A stretch of DNA of 60,535 nt from Bacteroidota bacterium (GCA_029558435.1 JAKQEZ010000197.1:1-60535); one strand, 5' to 3'. Positions 44,289 through 54,499 are shown, numbered from the stretch's first letter. Made by a program: numbers and translations. Notes: generated by a model from the sequence alone, not told the origin.

Positions 44289-45548
44289 TTACAATCCTAA
44301 AAGTACTTCGTATGGATCTTTTCCTCCAAACAACATTCTTTCTGGATTTTCTAACATTTCTTTTACTTTTACTAAGAAACCAACCGATTCTCTTCCGTCA
44401 ATCACACGGTGGTCATAAGAAAGTGCCAAATACATCATCGGGCGAATTTCTACTTTACCGTCAATAGCCACAGGACGCTCAACGATGTTGTGCATACCCA
44501 AAATTGCCGATTGCGGTGGGTTGATGATTGGTGTTGACATCATGGAACCAAAAACCCCTCCGTTGGTAATGGTAAACGTTCCTCCCATCATATCGTCTGG
44601 TGTGATTTTTCCATCGCGTGCTTTAATTGCCAAACGCTTGATTTCGGCTTCAATTTCTGCCAAACTCATTTGCTCTGCGTTTCTTACTACTGGCACCATC
44701 AACCCTTTAGGTGATGAAACAGCAATACCAATATCTGCATAGTCGTGGAAAATCATATCGTTGCCATCAATCATAGAGTTCACAGCCGGATAAAGATTCA
44801 ACGCCTCTGTAACTGCTTTTGTGAAGAACGACATAAATCCTAAATTCACCTCGTGGTGTTTTGCAAAACGATCTTTGTATTTTGCACGCAAGTCCATGAT
44901 AGGTTTCATATCCACCTCATTGAACGTAGTCAACATCGCGGTGTCGTTTTTCACAGAAACCAAACGCTCTGCAATTTTACGACGCAACATCGACATTTTT
45001 TCTCTGCGTTGCTCGCGTGTACCGCCCCAACCTTGAACAGCATCTGTTGCAAAACCACCCGACATTGCTGCAAGCACATCTTGTTTAGTAATGCGTCCGT
45101 TTTTACCTGTTCCACTAATTTTAGCAACGTTTACACCGTTCTCGTTCGCAATTTTTGCAGCAGCTGGCGATGAAACTCCTGTTGCGTAATTTTTTGCTGG
45201 TTCTGGACTTGGCACCACCGCTTTTGCTTCTTCTTTTTTAGCTTCTGGCGCTGGCGTTGCAACCGTTTCTTTGTTAGCCACTGGAGTCGCTGCCCCTTCT
45301 GGTCGTGCTGCAGATGTATCAATCAAACAAACAACTTGTCCAACTTTCACTACATCCCCTTCACCTGCTTTTAATGTTATTGTTCCACTTGCTTCTGCGG
45401 GCAATTCCAACGTTGCTTTGTCAGAATCCACTTCTGCAATTGCTTGATCTTTTTCTACATAATCACCGTCTGATACTAACCATTGAGCAATTTCTACTTC
45501 CGAAATCGACTCACCTGGACTTGGTACCTTCATTTCTAATACTGACAT
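44289..45548 (-). CDS. odhB: Dihydrolipoyllysine-residue succinyltransferase (2-oxoglutarate dehydrogenase E2)
   Basis: It transfers the succinyl group to CoA in the 2-oxoglutarate dehydrogenase complex. The lipoyl domain at 1-78 has the modified Lys44 in [11 protein letters not shown] Pro/Ala/Lys-rich linker follows (about 80-120), then the E1/E3-binding domain ([27 protein letters not shown]), and the catalytic domain ends with [15 protein letters not shown] (His and Asp of the active site). At 419 residues it is normal. It follows sucA by 39 bp. Confidence 0.95.
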   Translation of the reverse strand: MSVLEMKVPSPGESISEVEIAQWLVSDGDYVEKDQAIAEVDSDKATLELPAEASGTITLKAGEGDVVKVGQVVCLIDTSAARPEGAATPVANKETVATPAPEAKKEEAKAVVPSPEPAKNYATGVSSPAAAKIANENGVNVAKISGTGKNGRITKQDVLAAMSGGFATDAVQGWGGTREQRREKMSMLRRKIAERLVSVKNDTAMLTTFNEVDMKPIMDLRAKYKDRFAKHHEVNLGFMSFFTKAVTEALNLYPAVNSMIDGNDMIFHDYADIGIAVSSPKGLMVPVVRNAEQMSLAEIEAEIKRLAIKARDGKITPDDMMGGTFTITNGGVFGSMMSTPIINPPQSAILGMHNIVERPVAIDGKVEIRPMMYLALSYDHRVIDGRESVGFLVKVKEMLENPERMLFGGKDPYEVLLGL

Positions 45549-45587
45549 CGTAATTGGTTTTTATATTTCTAAAATTTTTATTCTCTC

Positions 45588-48302
45588 TTATGCTTTTACA
45601 GCTGCATATTGAAACAAGTTGTTCCACAAAGCATTCAAACGTTTTAAGTGCAATTCTTTAGAGCCTTCTGCCGCTGCTGCTGCTGCCGGACGCGTAACGC
45701 CAATTAAATCTTTGCCTCTCATGCGCATTGCCATATATTGCCAAGCACCCATGTTTTCTGGTTCTTCTTGTGCCCAAACAATGCGTTTTTTGTTTTTATA
45801 TTTTGCCAATACCGCTTCAATTTGTTTTTCTGGGAAAGGATACAATTGCTCAACACGCACAAACGCCATGTTGTCAACTCCTAACTCAGCTGCTTTTTCG
45901 GTTGCTTCGTAATAGAATTTACCCGTACATAAAACTACCGTTTCTATATTAGCGGCTTTTGCTTGAGGATCATCAATTACTTCTTGGAAACCACCTTTTG
46001 CCATGTCATCCAACGACGAAACAGCAGTTGGGTAACGCAACAACATTTTTGGAGAGAACACCACCAATGGTTTTCTAAAAGAACGACTCAATTGTCTTCT
46101 CAACAAGTGGAAATGGTTGGCTGGCGTTGATGTGTTTGCAACTTGAATATTCAAATCGGCTGCTTGTTGTAAGAAACGCTCCATTCTTCCCGAAGAGTGT
46201 TCTGCACCTTGCCCTTCGTATCCGTGAGGCAACAACATCACCAAACCACTTTGCACCGACCATTTGTCTTCACCTGCCGTGATAAATTGGTCAACCATAA
46301 TTTGAGCTCCGTTGTAGAAATCACCAAATTGAGCTTCCCAAATTGTTAATCCTTTTGGAGATGCCAATGAATATCCGTATTCAAATCCTAATACCGCATA
46401 TTCACTCAACAATGAATTGTAAATTGAAAAACGAGCTTGTTTATCGCCCAATAAATTCAACGTTACAATTTCTTCTTCTGTATCTTCTGTTTTAACAACT
46501 GCATGACGGTGCGAGAATGTACCACGCTCCACATCTTGACCAGTAATGCGCACCGGGTGACCTTCTTCTAACAACGTTGCATAAGCCAACATTTCTGCAC
46601 TACCCCAATCCAATTGATCGGTTGTAATGGCTTCTAAACGATCGCTAAAGATTTTTTGGATTTTTCTGAAGTACGTCTTCCCTTCTGGTAAGGTTGCTAT
46701 CTTTTTACCCAATTCCAACAATTTTTTCTTTGGAATTGATGTATCAACAGATTGCTCAAAATCTGCTGCAGTAGCTGTTTTCATACCTTTCCATTCTTCT
46801 TCCATGAAGTTGAAAACGGTTGCTTTTTCTTGTTTTGCAGAAGCATCAAATTCAATTTCTAAAAAGTTTTGATAGGCATCAATTTTCTTTTTAGCGTCTT
46901 CGCGTGACAAAACACCTTGCGGAATTAATGTTTCAATGTATAATTCACTTGGGTTTTTATGTTTTGCAATTGCTTTGTACAAGTTTGGCTGCGTAAACTT
47001 CGGTTCATCTCCTTCGTTATGACCATATTTACGGTAACCCAACAAATCAATAAAAATATCTTGTTTAAACTCTTGACGGTAGGCAACAGCAATTTCTACT
47101 GCTTGAATTACCGCCTCAACATCATCCGCATTTACGTGGAATACAGGTGCTAATGTTGTTTTAGCAATGTCTGTACAATAAATAGACGAACGCGAGTCTG
47201 TAAAATTCGTTGTAAACCCAACTTGATTGTTGGTGATAATGTGAATGGTTCCACCTGTTTTGTAACCTTTCAATGCCGCCATTTGAATAACTTCATAAAC
47301 AACACCTTGTCCTGCCACAGCTGCATCACCATGAATGATTACTGGACAAACTTTGTTTAGGTCGTTGCTATATTTAGCATCCAACGTAGCACGCGATAAA
47401 CCTTGCACTACAGGACCCACAGCTTCTAAGTGAGAAGGATTTGGGCAAAGAGTTAAGCTTACTTCTTTTCCAGACTTGTTTACTTTTGTGGTATATCCCA
47501 AGTGGTATTTCACATCGCCGTCAAAATCTTCAGCATCAAATTCTTTTCCTTTGAATTCGTTGAAAATATCTTTCGGACGTTTTTCAAAAATATTGGTCAA
47601 TGTGTTTAAACGACCACGGTGAGCCATTCCCATAATGAAGCTTTCCACTCCTTTCTCAGCACCTTTGTTGATGATGGTTTTTAATGCAGGAATTAAAGCT
47701 TCAACCCCTTCAATTGAAAAACGTTTTTGACCCACGAATTTTTTAGCTAAAAAGCCTTCAAATTCAGAGGCTTGCATCAATTGCGAGTAAAACTCTACTT
47801 TTTGTTCGTTGGTAAATGTTGGACGATTGGCCAATTCGATGGCATTCAACATCCATTTTACTTTTTGAGGATTGTTCATGTACATGAATTCAATCCCAAT
47901 TGATTGGCAATAAGTTTTTTGTAAATGATCTACAATTGCACGAAGAGTTGTTGCACCCAATCCTACTTCTTCACCTGCTTTGAAAACAGTGTCTAAATCG
48001 CTGTCTTCTAAACCAAAGTTTGATAATTCCAACGTTGGTTCATATTGGCGACGTTCACGAACAGGATTCGTTTTGGTAAACAAATGTCCACGTGTACGGT
48101 AACCATTAATTAGGTTTAAAACTTTTAATTCTTTTTGGAAATTTTCGGGCACATCTTCATCGTAATTTGCCTTAGAAAATTCAAATCCTTCAAAAAATCG
48201 TTTCCACCCAATATCAACACTCTCAGGGTCTTGTCGATACATTTTATACAGATGATCGATTGCGTTTACATCTGCATTTCCAACATACGAAATATTATCC
48301 AT
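45588..48302 (-). CDS. sucA: 2-oxoglutarate dehydrogenase E1 component
   Basis: It is the thiamine-diphosphate enzyme that decarboxylates 2-oxoglutarate and loads succinyl on E2. The 904 residues have the E1o N-terminal tail (NADVNAIDHLYKMYRQDPESVD) and IEFMYMNNPQKVKWML. The ThDP core has MGMAHRGRLNTLTNI and IHGDAAVAGQGVVYEV, with YHLGYTTKV nearby. Further on are RHAVVKTEDTEEEIV-type sequence and MLLPHGYEGQGAEHSSGR, and the C-terminal ends with VWAQEEPENMGAWQYM. It has its own -7 box at 48328-48335 and forms an operon with odhB. Confidence 0.96.
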   Translation of the reverse strand: MDNISYVGNADVNAIDHLYKMYRQDPESVDIGWKRFFEGFEFSKANYDEDVPENFQKELKVLNLINGYRTRGHLFTKTNPVRERRQYEPTLELSNFGLEDSDLDTVFKAGEEVGLGATTLRAIVDHLQKTYCQSIGIEFMYMNNPQKVKWMLNAIELANRPTFTNEQKVEFYSQLMQASEFEGFLAKKFVGQKRFSIEGVEALIPALKTIINKGAEKGVESFIMGMAHRGRLNTLTNIFEKRPKDIFNEFKGKEFDAEDFDGDVKYHLGYTTKVNKSGKEVSLTLCPNPSHLEAVGPVVQGLSRATLDAKYSNDLNKVCPVIIHGDAAVAGQGVVYEVIQMAALKGYKTGGTIHIITNNQVGFTTNFTDSRSSIYCTDIAKTTLAPVFHVNADDVEAVIQAVEIAVAYRQEFKQDIFIDLLGYRKYGHNEGDEPKFTQPNLYKAIAKHKNPSELYIETLIPQGVLSREDAKKKIDAYQNFLEIEFDASAKQEKATVFNFMEEEWKGMKTATAADFEQSVDTSIPKKKLLELGKKIATLPEGKTYFRKIQKIFSDRLEAITTDQLDWGSAEMLAYATLLEEGHPVRITGQDVERGTFSHRHAVVKTEDTEEEIVTLNLLGDKQARFSIYNSLLSEYAVLGFEYGYSLASPKGLTIWEAQFGDFYNGAQIMVDQFITAGEDKWSVQSGLVMLLPHGYEGQGAEHSSGRMERFLQQAADLNIQVANTSTPANHFHLLRRQLSRSFRKPLVVFSPKMLLRYPTAVSSLDDMAKGGFQEVIDDPQAKAANIETVVLCTGKFYYEATEKAAELGVDNMAFVRVEQLYPFPEKQIEAVLAKYKNKKRIVWAQEEPENMGAWQYMAMRMRGKDLIGVTRPAAAAAAEGSKELHLKRLNALWNNLFQYAAVKA

Positions 48303-48327
48303 GTTTAATGATCATTTAACAGAAAGG

Positions 48328-48335
48328 CAAAGTTA
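48328..48335 (-). promoter_or_regulatory. Probable -7 box for sucA-odhB
   Basis: Minus-strand TAACTTTG matches TAnnTTTG, 26 bp before the sucA ATG. Confidence 0.45.
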
Positions 48336-48445
48336 GGTATATTAATTTATTGAACGAGAAAAAGTAGCAATATTTTGTGAATTTTTAAAAAATAGTGGAT
48401 AAAACTATCAGATTAATGATTAAATGCAATTTATAAAAATAAAAA

Positions 48446-48470
48446 AACTGCCCATTGCTGGACAGTTCTT
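48446..48470 (-). terminator. Terminator after the T9SS type A protein gene
   Basis: The stem AACTG-CCA (46-50 and 52-54 after 48400) pairs with TGG-CAGTT (48459-48461, 48463-48467) with one mismatch and a TTGC loop. An A-run to the left gives a U-run on the minus strand. Confidence 0.7.
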
Positions 48471-48489
48471 CGAATTTTAAAATATATAG

Positions 48490-49764
48490 TTAGTCAATAA
48501 TGACCTTTACAGGGGGTTGCAAGGCTTCATCACCACCCAACAATTTAACAAAATAAGCACCAGGCACCACTTCTAAATGAGTGATAGGCACCAAGGTTGT
48601 TCCCGAAAGTGCATTAACATTAACTGAATAAACAACTTTTCCAGCCAAATCATACACTTGCACGGCTCCGTTTTGTATTTCGGAAGAAGAATGAATGGCT
48701 ACTACAAACGATCCAGAGTTGGGGCTAGGATAAACTTGTAGGCTGTTCTCAGAAGCTTCACACGAAACAGAAATTGGTCCGTAAATTTGTTGTTGACCAT
48801 CAAAATTGATTAAACGCAAGCGGTAATAGGTTGTTGACGCCCACGAGCGGTTATCTTCATAATAATAGTTTAACAATTGGTGGGAGTTTCCGGCAGCGTT
48901 TACTTCGCCAACATATTCCCAATCTGTATCATTATTGCGTTTTTCAATTACAAACTTATCCGAGTTTTGCTCAGAAGCTGTTGACCAATGCAATTGGATT
49001 CTTTGTTCACAATTGGCGTTAAATCCTGCCAATGTAATTGGCAATGGATGTGTTACGTCCACCAACACCCAACTTTTAAAGAAATTGGCTGGAGAAATCA
49101 CTGCATTGTTGACTTGTTTAGTAGCCGTATTCACAGTTCCAAACAACAAATCTTGCCAACTTCCAACAGATGGTGCACCAACGCAATAATTTCCTGCGCC
49201 TGCACCTGGATTGAAGCGTTGTGCTTGCAAATTACTTTCTGTAATTGTGTTGGCAGGGGCTGCTTCGTTAACAAAATCGTAGCCAAATGACAAGGAAACG
49301 GCTGGTCGTGTGGTATAAGCAGCTGGGTCAATTCTCCAAAAACGATCAACTGCATACAACGAAGCGTCCATTGGGCCAACAGAAGAGCACATATTATTCA
49401 CATCCGAAGGATAGGGCGTGTTATTGTTAGCAGTGCGGTATGTAGAAAAAATCAAATTACCAGTTGCGTTACCTGCTGTTGTAACATTAACAATTGCAGG
49501 CACTTTAATTCCGTTGGTATTGGTAAACGGTACATGATGAACATCCGTATTGTTACCAATATTCCATTTCACAACATCGTTTTCGTTTTCCGATAAGATG
49601 TTGCCACCACTCCCCAAAAGTGTTATCGCATTGGCAGCACCGTTGTCAACAACCAAATACGCTTGATTTTCTATGTTGATATAAGCGCCGTTATTGAACA
49701 CCAAGCGGGCTTGTGCTTGTGCAAAAATGGGAAGTAGTAGTAGTATTGAAAGTAACGTTTTCAT
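48490..49764 (-). CDS. Secreted protein with T9SS type A sorting domain
   Basis: The 424-residue surface or secreted protein has a signal peptide (about 1-18, ending AQAQA). The N-terminal region has the frequent Bacteroidota pattern LVFNNGAYINIENQAYLVVDN. A conserved adaptor-like segment near 245-325 (LAGFNANCEQRIQLHWSTAS, DKFVIEKRNNDTDWEYVGEV, YYRLRLINFDG) precedes the sorting domain from about 345 (LQVYPSPNSGSFVVAI). No catalytic motif. Its start overlaps the end of the upstream 126-residue gene by 4 bp. Confidence 0.85.
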   Translation of the reverse strand: MKTLLSILLLLPIFAQAQARLVFNNGAYINIENQAYLVVDNGAANAITLLGSGGNILSENENDVVKWNIGNNTDVHHVPFTNTNGIKVPAIVNVTTAGNATGNLIFSTYRTANNNTPYPSDVNNMCSSVGPMDASLYAVDRFWRIDPAAYTTRPAVSLSFGYDFVNEAAPANTITESNLQAQRFNPGAGAGNYCVGAPSVGSWQDLLFGTVNTATKQVNNAVISPANFFKSWVLVDVTHPLPITLAGFNANCEQRIQLHWSTASEQNSDKFVIEKRNNDTDWEYVGEVNAAGNSHQLLNYYYEDNRSWASTTYYRLRLINFDGQQQIYGPISVSCEASENSLQVYPSPNSGSFVVAIHSSSEIQNGAVQVYDLAGKVVYSVNVNALSGTTLVPITHLEVVPGAYFVKLLGGDEALQPPVKVIID

Positions 49765-50141
49765 TGTTTATTTTTTTCATTAATAATAAACTTAACATCA
49801 GCTTTAACTGGTGTTAGTGACAATTTACTAATATTTGTTTTTGGCACAATTTCTTTGTGATTATTAACCAATTTCAATCTATTATTACTATTTGTATCAA
49901 CTATAAATACATTTGCATTACTATTTGAATGAAAAGATAATTTTGAAGGGATTGGAGTGGCACTTTTATTATTTATTTGTTTGTGTGTATAATTTGATTT
50001 AGTTAATGTAAGACTTACATTATTAGATTGACTAGTTAACGCCAAATTTACTTGGATCGGTTTACTTTTTTCCTTATTTTGCTGTGCATTAGTTAGGTTA
50101 ACAACCATAAAAAATGCAAATAAAAAACAACTAGTTTTCAT
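49761..50141 (-). CDS. Small secreted hypothetical protein
   Basis: The 126-residue protein has a signal peptide (MKTSCFLFAFFMVVNLTNAQ). The mature part is Asn/Ser/Lys-rich with alternating short hydrophobic strands and no cysteines. No family recognised. It lies 5 bp after the interrupted tail-like gene and overlaps the T9SS type A gene by 4 bp (ATGA), so the three are one transcription unit. Confidence 0.65.
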   Translation of the reverse strand: MKTSCFLFAFFMVVNLTNAQQNKEKSKPIQVNLALTSQSNNVSLTLTKSNYTHKQINNKSATPIPSKLSFHSNSNANVFIVDTNSNNRLKLVNNHKEIVPKTNISKLSLTPVKADVKFIINEKNKQ

Positions 50142-50146
50142 ATTTA

Positions 50147-51037
50147 TTAGTGGATTGCTAAAACTGTAATTGGAATACTTCCTGTTATGTCATAAGGGGA
50201 ATCATTTAAAACATTAACTATTATTTGACCAGCATCTACAACAACATTTCTAATCGTTATTCCTTGGTATAACAAAGGATTTAAATTACAGTCAAAATTA
50301 ATTGAAATAGCTGATGAATAGGTACCACATAAAGCATCTGGATCTGTAATTGTAAAAGTCATATCAGTTCCAGAATACCATGTTCCTGACCAAGATAGGC
50401 TGGAATAATACTTTCCAAATGATACAATTGAGGCCGCGTTATCAATAGTAAAATTCTACCATTGAGGTGCAGTACCTGCCCCTGAAGATAATAAAAACTG
50501 ATTGGCAGATCCTGCATTGTTATTAGGCATCAATGCACCGTCTAAACGCAAATTTCCACCAGAAACATGTAGTTTTTGAGAAGGTGTGCTTGTGCCAATT
50601 CCAACGTTTCCATTAGCTAACACCCTCATTCTCTCCGTATTATTTGTTCTAAACACTAATGCTTGATTATCGGTTGTACCTAAAAAATTATTTGTAGGGT
50701 TTGTACCTGCATTTCCTGTAATTTTCCAAGCATTTGTGCTCAAATTTACCCATCTAGAACCATCCCAATAATAATATCCCAAACCTGTAGTTGCGTTGGT
50801 GTTATAAACCAATAAACTTGTTGCTGGAGACGTAATTGGAGATGCTGCATTTAAGTTGGTAATATTCACACGAGGAATTAGCAAACCTTTGTCTGTAAAA
50901 CTAATGTCTAAACCAGCACTTGCATCGGGTGTTGCACCAGATGTATTAATTCCAATATTTTGTGATAAACCATTTTTAGAAAACCCTAACGCAAGCATAA
51001 GCGCAAGGGAAGCAGTGTAAATGTAGCCTTTTTTCAT
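50147..51037 (-). pseudogene. Tail-fibre-like secreted protein gene interrupted by an in-frame amber codon
   Basis: One frame runs from 51037 to 50147 (296 residues) with a single TAG at 50458-50456. Part one (193 residues) has a signal peptide, IGINTSGATPDASAGLDI, GLGYYYWDGSRWVNL and the GNVGIGTSTPSQKLHVSG motif common in Bacteroidota surface and tail-fibre-like proteins. It ends in GTAPQW. The frame then continues NFTIDNAASIVSFGKYYSS and runs to LAIH, with normal codon use. The junction reads QW-stop-NFTID, which fits a Gln (CAG) to TAG change. It could be a recent nonsense mutation, a sequencing error or read-through. TAG is a normal stop in other genes here, so recoding is unlikely. Confidence 0.75.
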
Positions 51038-51143
51038 AGTATTTAAATTATAGTACCTAACAACTTACTGTTATATTTTGATTTTAAAAAGCCTTTTTAT
51101 AATTATTTTTAACAAATCGGTTTAGTAAGTCCTTTTATCACAA

Positions 51144-51176
51144 AAAAAGCACCTATTTTTCAATAGATGCTTTTCA
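51144..51176 (-). terminator. Terminator after the zinc-ribbon protein gene
   Basis: The stem AAAAGCA (51145-51151) pairs with TGCTTTT (51168-51174), extended by CTATT/AATAG after one mismatch. The A-run on the left becomes a U-run on the minus strand. Confidence 0.75.
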
Positions 51177-51199
51177 AAAAAATGAGGGTATATTTTCTC

Positions 51200-51949
51200 T
51201 TAGTTTTCTTCTTTGATAGAAGGAACTAAAATACGTCCGCAGTGTTCGCAAACGATTACTTTTTTCTTCATTTCGATGTCTAATTGACGTTGAGGTGGAA
51301 TGTGGTTAAAACATCCTCCGCAAGATTCACGGTCAACTGGCACAACAGCCAAACCGTTTTTAGCATTTTGACGCAAACGCACATAAGCATTAATCAAACG
51401 ATCTTCAATTTTTGCTTTTGCTTTATCAGAAGCCGCCATCAATTCGTCTTCTTCTTTTTTCGTCTCAGCAACGATTTCATCCAACTCCGATTTTTTGTTT
51501 TTCAAATCTTCTTTTCTGAAATCCAAACGTTCTTTGGTTTCATCCAAAGTAATTTTCTTTTGAGCAATTTTTGCTTTTGCTTCTTTCGATTTCTTCTCGT
51601 GCAATTTAATTTCTAATTCTTGAAATTCAACCTCTTTTGCAATCGATTCAAACTCACGATTGTTGCGCACGTTGTTTTGTTGCTCTTTGAACTTAGCAAT
51701 TGCTGCCTCTGCATCTTTGGTTGCATTTTTACGATCAGAAATTTCTTCTTCAATTTCTTTAATCTCTTCTTGAATTTTTACGATACGTGTTTCTAAACCT
51801 TCCACTTCATCCTCTAAGTCTTCCACTTCTAAAGGTAATTCACCACGCACTGTTCTAATTCTATCAATCTCAGAATCAATTTTTTGCAATTCGTAAAGAG
51901 CATCTAATTTTTCTGCTACTGTTGTATCTTTTTTTGCTGCAGTTGCCAT
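51200..51949 (-). CDS. Coiled-coil protein with C-terminal C4 zinc ribbon
   Basis: The 249-residue protein belongs to the CT398/zf-RING_7-type family, often encoded beside Nif3-like genes. Residues about 10-195 form long charged coiled coils (LYELQKIDSEIDRIRT onwards). The end carries a zinc ribbon: ESCGGCFNHIPPQ and VIVCEHCGRIL (four Cys). These proteins have been linked to nucleic acid or secretion-system binding, with no settled role. It is last of three genes, 5 bp after nif3-like. Confidence 0.88.
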   Translation of the reverse strand: MATAAKKDTTVAEKLDALYELQKIDSEIDRIRTVRGELPLEVEDLEDEVEGLETRIVKIQEEIKEIEEEISDRKNATKDAEAAIAKFKEQQNNVRNNREFESIAKEVEFQELEIKLHEKKSKEAKAKIAQKKITLDETKERLDFRKEDLKNKKSELDEIVAETKKEEDELMAASDKAKAKIEDRLINAYVRLRQNAKNGLAVVPVDRESCGGCFNHIPPQRQLDIEMKKKVIVCEHCGRILVPSIKEEN

Positions 51950-51954
51950 ATATT

Positions 51955-53052
51955 TTATAAATATTTAATCGGATTCGTATTAATTCGCGTTAAACGAAGT
52001 GCAAAGTTAGGAAATTTTTTTATTATAATATCACTTAATAAATTAATCGTAAATTGTTCGCTTTCAAAATGTCCGATATCTGCAATGATTATTCGGTCTT
52101 CGGCGTCAAAAAATTCGTGGTATTTAAAATCTCCAGTTATGTAAATATCGGCTTTTGCAGCCATAGCGTTTTTCAATAAAAAAGCACCCGAACCGCCACA
52201 AAATGCTACTTTTTGGATAGTTGGTTGCACTAATTTTGTATGACGAACAACACCACAGTTGAATGTTGTTTTCACCATTTTTAAAAATTCGGTGCTCTCC
52301 ATAGGTGTTTCCAATTCACCAACCATTCCTCCACCTTCATAAGCATTGGAATTGATTAATGGAAAAATATCATAGGCAACTTCTTCATACGGATGGGCTT
52401 TTTTTAAGGATTGCACCACTTGCCCCAAGTGATGAGTGCTCACCAATACTTCTAGTTTTTGTTCATTCACTTTCGATGCTTCTTTTGCTTTTCCAATAAA
52501 TGGATTTGCTGCATCAGAGGGTGTAAAAGTACCTGTGCCTTGACTGTAAAAACTACACTCACTGTAATTTCCAATTTCGCCAGCACCTGCTTCAAACAAT
52601 GCATTGGCAACTGTTTGATGGTGTTCAACGGGAACAAATACCACCAATTTATTTAGCACATTGGTTTTTGGTGCCAATACTTGCAAATTGGTTAATTTTA
52701 ATCGTTTACCAATTTCAGCATTAACTCCAAAACGGTAATTATCCAAATTAGTATGAATGGCATACAAGGCAATGTTGTGTTGAATGCATTTGATGACAAC
52801 ACGTTCTACATAATTTTTTCCCGTTAGCGATTTCAACCCTTTGAAAACAATAGGATGGTGCGCTATGACCAAATTGCAACCATTGGCAATGGCTTCATCT
52901 ATCACTTCTTCGGTACTGTCAAGGCAAATTAATGCTTGTGTAACGGGTGTGTTTTTAGACCCAACGATCAATCCAGAATTGTCATAATCTTCTTGACTCG
53001 ACAAGGGGGCCAAGGATTCTAGGTAATCGGTAATTTCTCCAACTGTTAGCAT
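51955..53052 (-). CDS. Nif3-like dinuclear metal centre hexameric protein
   Basis: The YbgI/NIF3 family protein has 365 residues, the long form with a central PII-like insertion (about 130-235; VFVPVEHHQTVANALFEAGAG, YEEVAYDIFPL). Metal-binding parts are SQEDYDNSGLIVG and LVIAHHPIVFKGLK in the first half, and DIYITGDFKYHEFFDAED with DIGHFESEQF near the end. Proposed as a metal-dependent hydrolase; biochemical role unsettled. Its ATG overlaps the stop of the LOG gene (TAATG). Confidence 0.92.
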   Translation of the reverse strand: MLTVGEITDYLESLAPLSSQEDYDNSGLIVGSKNTPVTQALICLDSTEEVIDEAIANGCNLVIAHHPIVFKGLKSLTGKNYVERVVIKCIQHNIALYAIHTNLDNYRFGVNAEIGKRLKLTNLQVLAPKTNVLNKLVVFVPVEHHQTVANALFEAGAGEIGNYSECSFYSQGTGTFTPSDAANPFIGKAKEASKVNEQKLEVLVSTHHLGQVVQSLKKAHPYEEVAYDIFPLINSNAYEGGGMVGELETPMESTEFLKMVKTTFNCGVVRHTKLVQPTIQKVAFCGGSGAFLLKNAMAAKADIYITGDFKYHEFFDAEDRIIIADIGHFESEQFTINLLSDIIIKKFPNFALRLTRINTNPIKYL

Positions 53053-53732
53053 TAGAAATTAGGTTTTAATTCGTGTGTTTTAAAGAAATCATCGATATAA
53101 TTAACGGCATCATCGGCAGTGTCAACCACTTTGAAAAAATCCAAATCTTGTTCAGAAATATTACCCGATTGTAACATCGTTTTTTTAATCCAATCAATTA
53201 AACCCGACCAATATTCGGTTCCGATGAGCACTACTGGTCGCTTATTAATTTTTTTAGTTTGAATTAAGGTTAGTGACTCAAACAACTCATCCATAGTTCC
53301 AAAACCACCAGGCAAAACCACAAATCCTTGCGAATATTTTACAAATACCACTTTACGTACAAAGAAATAGTCAAATTGCAAATTAGAATCGGCATCAATG
53401 TATTTGTTGTGAAACTGTTCAAAAGGCAAAACAATGTTTAACCCGATGGATTTTCCTCCTCCTTGTTGCGCACCTTTGTTTCCAGCTTCCATAATTCCGG
53501 GTCCGCCACCTGTTATGACGCCATAGCCTGCTTCTCCTAATTTTTGAGATATTTCAACGGCCAATTGGTAGTATTTATCGTTTTCAGGGGTGCGTGCCGA
53601 GCCAAAAACCGAAATACTCGGACCAATTTTTGCCATTTTTTCGTAGCCTTCTACAAATTCAGACATAATTTTAAAAATTGCCCAGCTATCGTTTATTTTT
53701 ATATCGTTCCAATCTTTTTTTATTCTGTTCAT
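53052..53732 (-). CDS. LOG family (TIGR00730) nucleotide-processing protein
   Basis: It is a Rossmann-fold protein of the LOG/YgdH group, related to cytokinin riboside 5'-monophosphate phosphoribohydrolase. The 226 residues show the family motifs VITGGGPGIMEAGNKGA and VVLPGGFGTMDELFE (PGGxGTxxE), with SVFGSARTPEND near the N-terminus. In bacteria the usual substrate is AMP or another nucleoside monophosphate. First gene of the LOG-Nif3-zinc-ribbon operon. Confidence 0.9.
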   Translation of the reverse strand: MNRIKKDWNDIKINDSWAIFKIMSEFVEGYEKMAKIGPSISVFGSARTPENDKYYQLAVEISQKLGEAGYGVITGGGPGIMEAGNKGAQQGGGKSIGLNIVLPFEQFHNKYIDADSNLQFDYFFVRKVVFVKYSQGFVVLPGGFGTMDELFESLTLIQTKKINKRPVVLIGTEYWSGLIDWIKKTMLQSGNISEQDLDFFKVVDTADDAVNYIDDFFKTHELKPNF

Positions 53733-53855
53733 ATTGTTTGTTGTTTTATCAGCAATTAAAAGTATTTATTTTTTTTGAATTAGAAGAATATACGATGAAT
53801 TTCCTATTTTCTTATTTTTTTTCATAATGAATTAATTCTCAATGTTTTTTTACAG

Positions 53856-53863
53856 TATATTTG
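53856..53863 (+). promoter_or_regulatory. Probable -7 box for the 202-residue secreted protein gene
   Basis: TATATTTG matches TAnnTTTG, 27 bp before the ATG. Confidence 0.45.
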
Positions 53864-53890
53864 TTTTACCATTAAATATTTAAAAAATAT

Positions 53891-54499
53891 ATGAAAACAA
53901 TCAAATTAACGTTAGTTGCATTATTCACTGGCTTATTAACAGTAAGTTTAGCGCAAAGTGTAAAAGTAGTTGAAGGAAGTTTAGCTACATTAAAAGGTTC
54001 TACTTCATTGAACGTAGAATATGACTGGTCTGACTTTAGAGTGGGTAAATTTGCTAAAGAAACAGAGTATTTAGACAAAAAAGAAGCAGAATACAACGAA
54101 AAAGAGGCGGGCAAAGGTACAACATGGAGAGCTTCTTGGAATGCTGACAAAGCAGGAAGATACCAACCAAAATTTGAAGAGTTGTTCAACAAAGCAACTT
54201 CAAAAATTGGAATCAATTTAGGAAATCAAGCAGACTCAAAATATTTAGCGATTGTTAAAACAACTTTTTTAGAGCCAGGATGGAATATTTTTGTCTCTAA
54301 AGCTCCAGCAAGTGCCAACATGGATGTAACCATTGTTGAAAAAGCAAATCCAAGCAAAGTTGTTGCTAAAGTTGTTATTACTGGAAGTAAGGGAAGAACT
54401 TATGGATATGGCGATTTGGATACAGGTGTGCGTATTGCAGAATGTTATGCGTTAGCTGGTAAAAAATTAGGAGCTTTGTTCTCTAAACAATTGAAATAA
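53891..54499 (+). CDS. Secreted hypothetical protein
   Basis: The 202-residue protein has a signal peptide (MKTIKLTLVALFTGLLTVSLA). The mature part has VVEGSLATLKGSTSLNVEYDWSD-type start, a charged helix (DKKEAEYNEKEAGKGTTWR) and a C-terminal region YGYGDLDTGVRIAECYALAG. The last two-thirds resembles small envelope proteins of Bacteroidota with an NTP-independent, unknown role. It is monocistronic with a strong terminator. Its own -7 box and terminator suggest steady, independent expression. Confidence 0.75.
   Translation: MKTIKLTLVALFTGLLTVSLAQSVKVVEGSLATLKGSTSLNVEYDWSDFRVGKFAKETEYLDKKEAEYNEKEAGKGTTWRASWNADKAGRYQPKFEELFNKATSKIGINLGNQADSKYLAIVKTTFLEPGWNIFVSKAPASANMDVTIVEKANPSKVVAKVVITGSKGRTYGYGDLDTGVRIAECYALAGKKLGALFSKQLK

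Noticed and set aside
50456..50458. Genome-wide recoding of TAG as an amino acid
   Set aside because: TAG ends other intact genes here, such as the HEAT-like gene (13340) and the envelope protein gene (40363).
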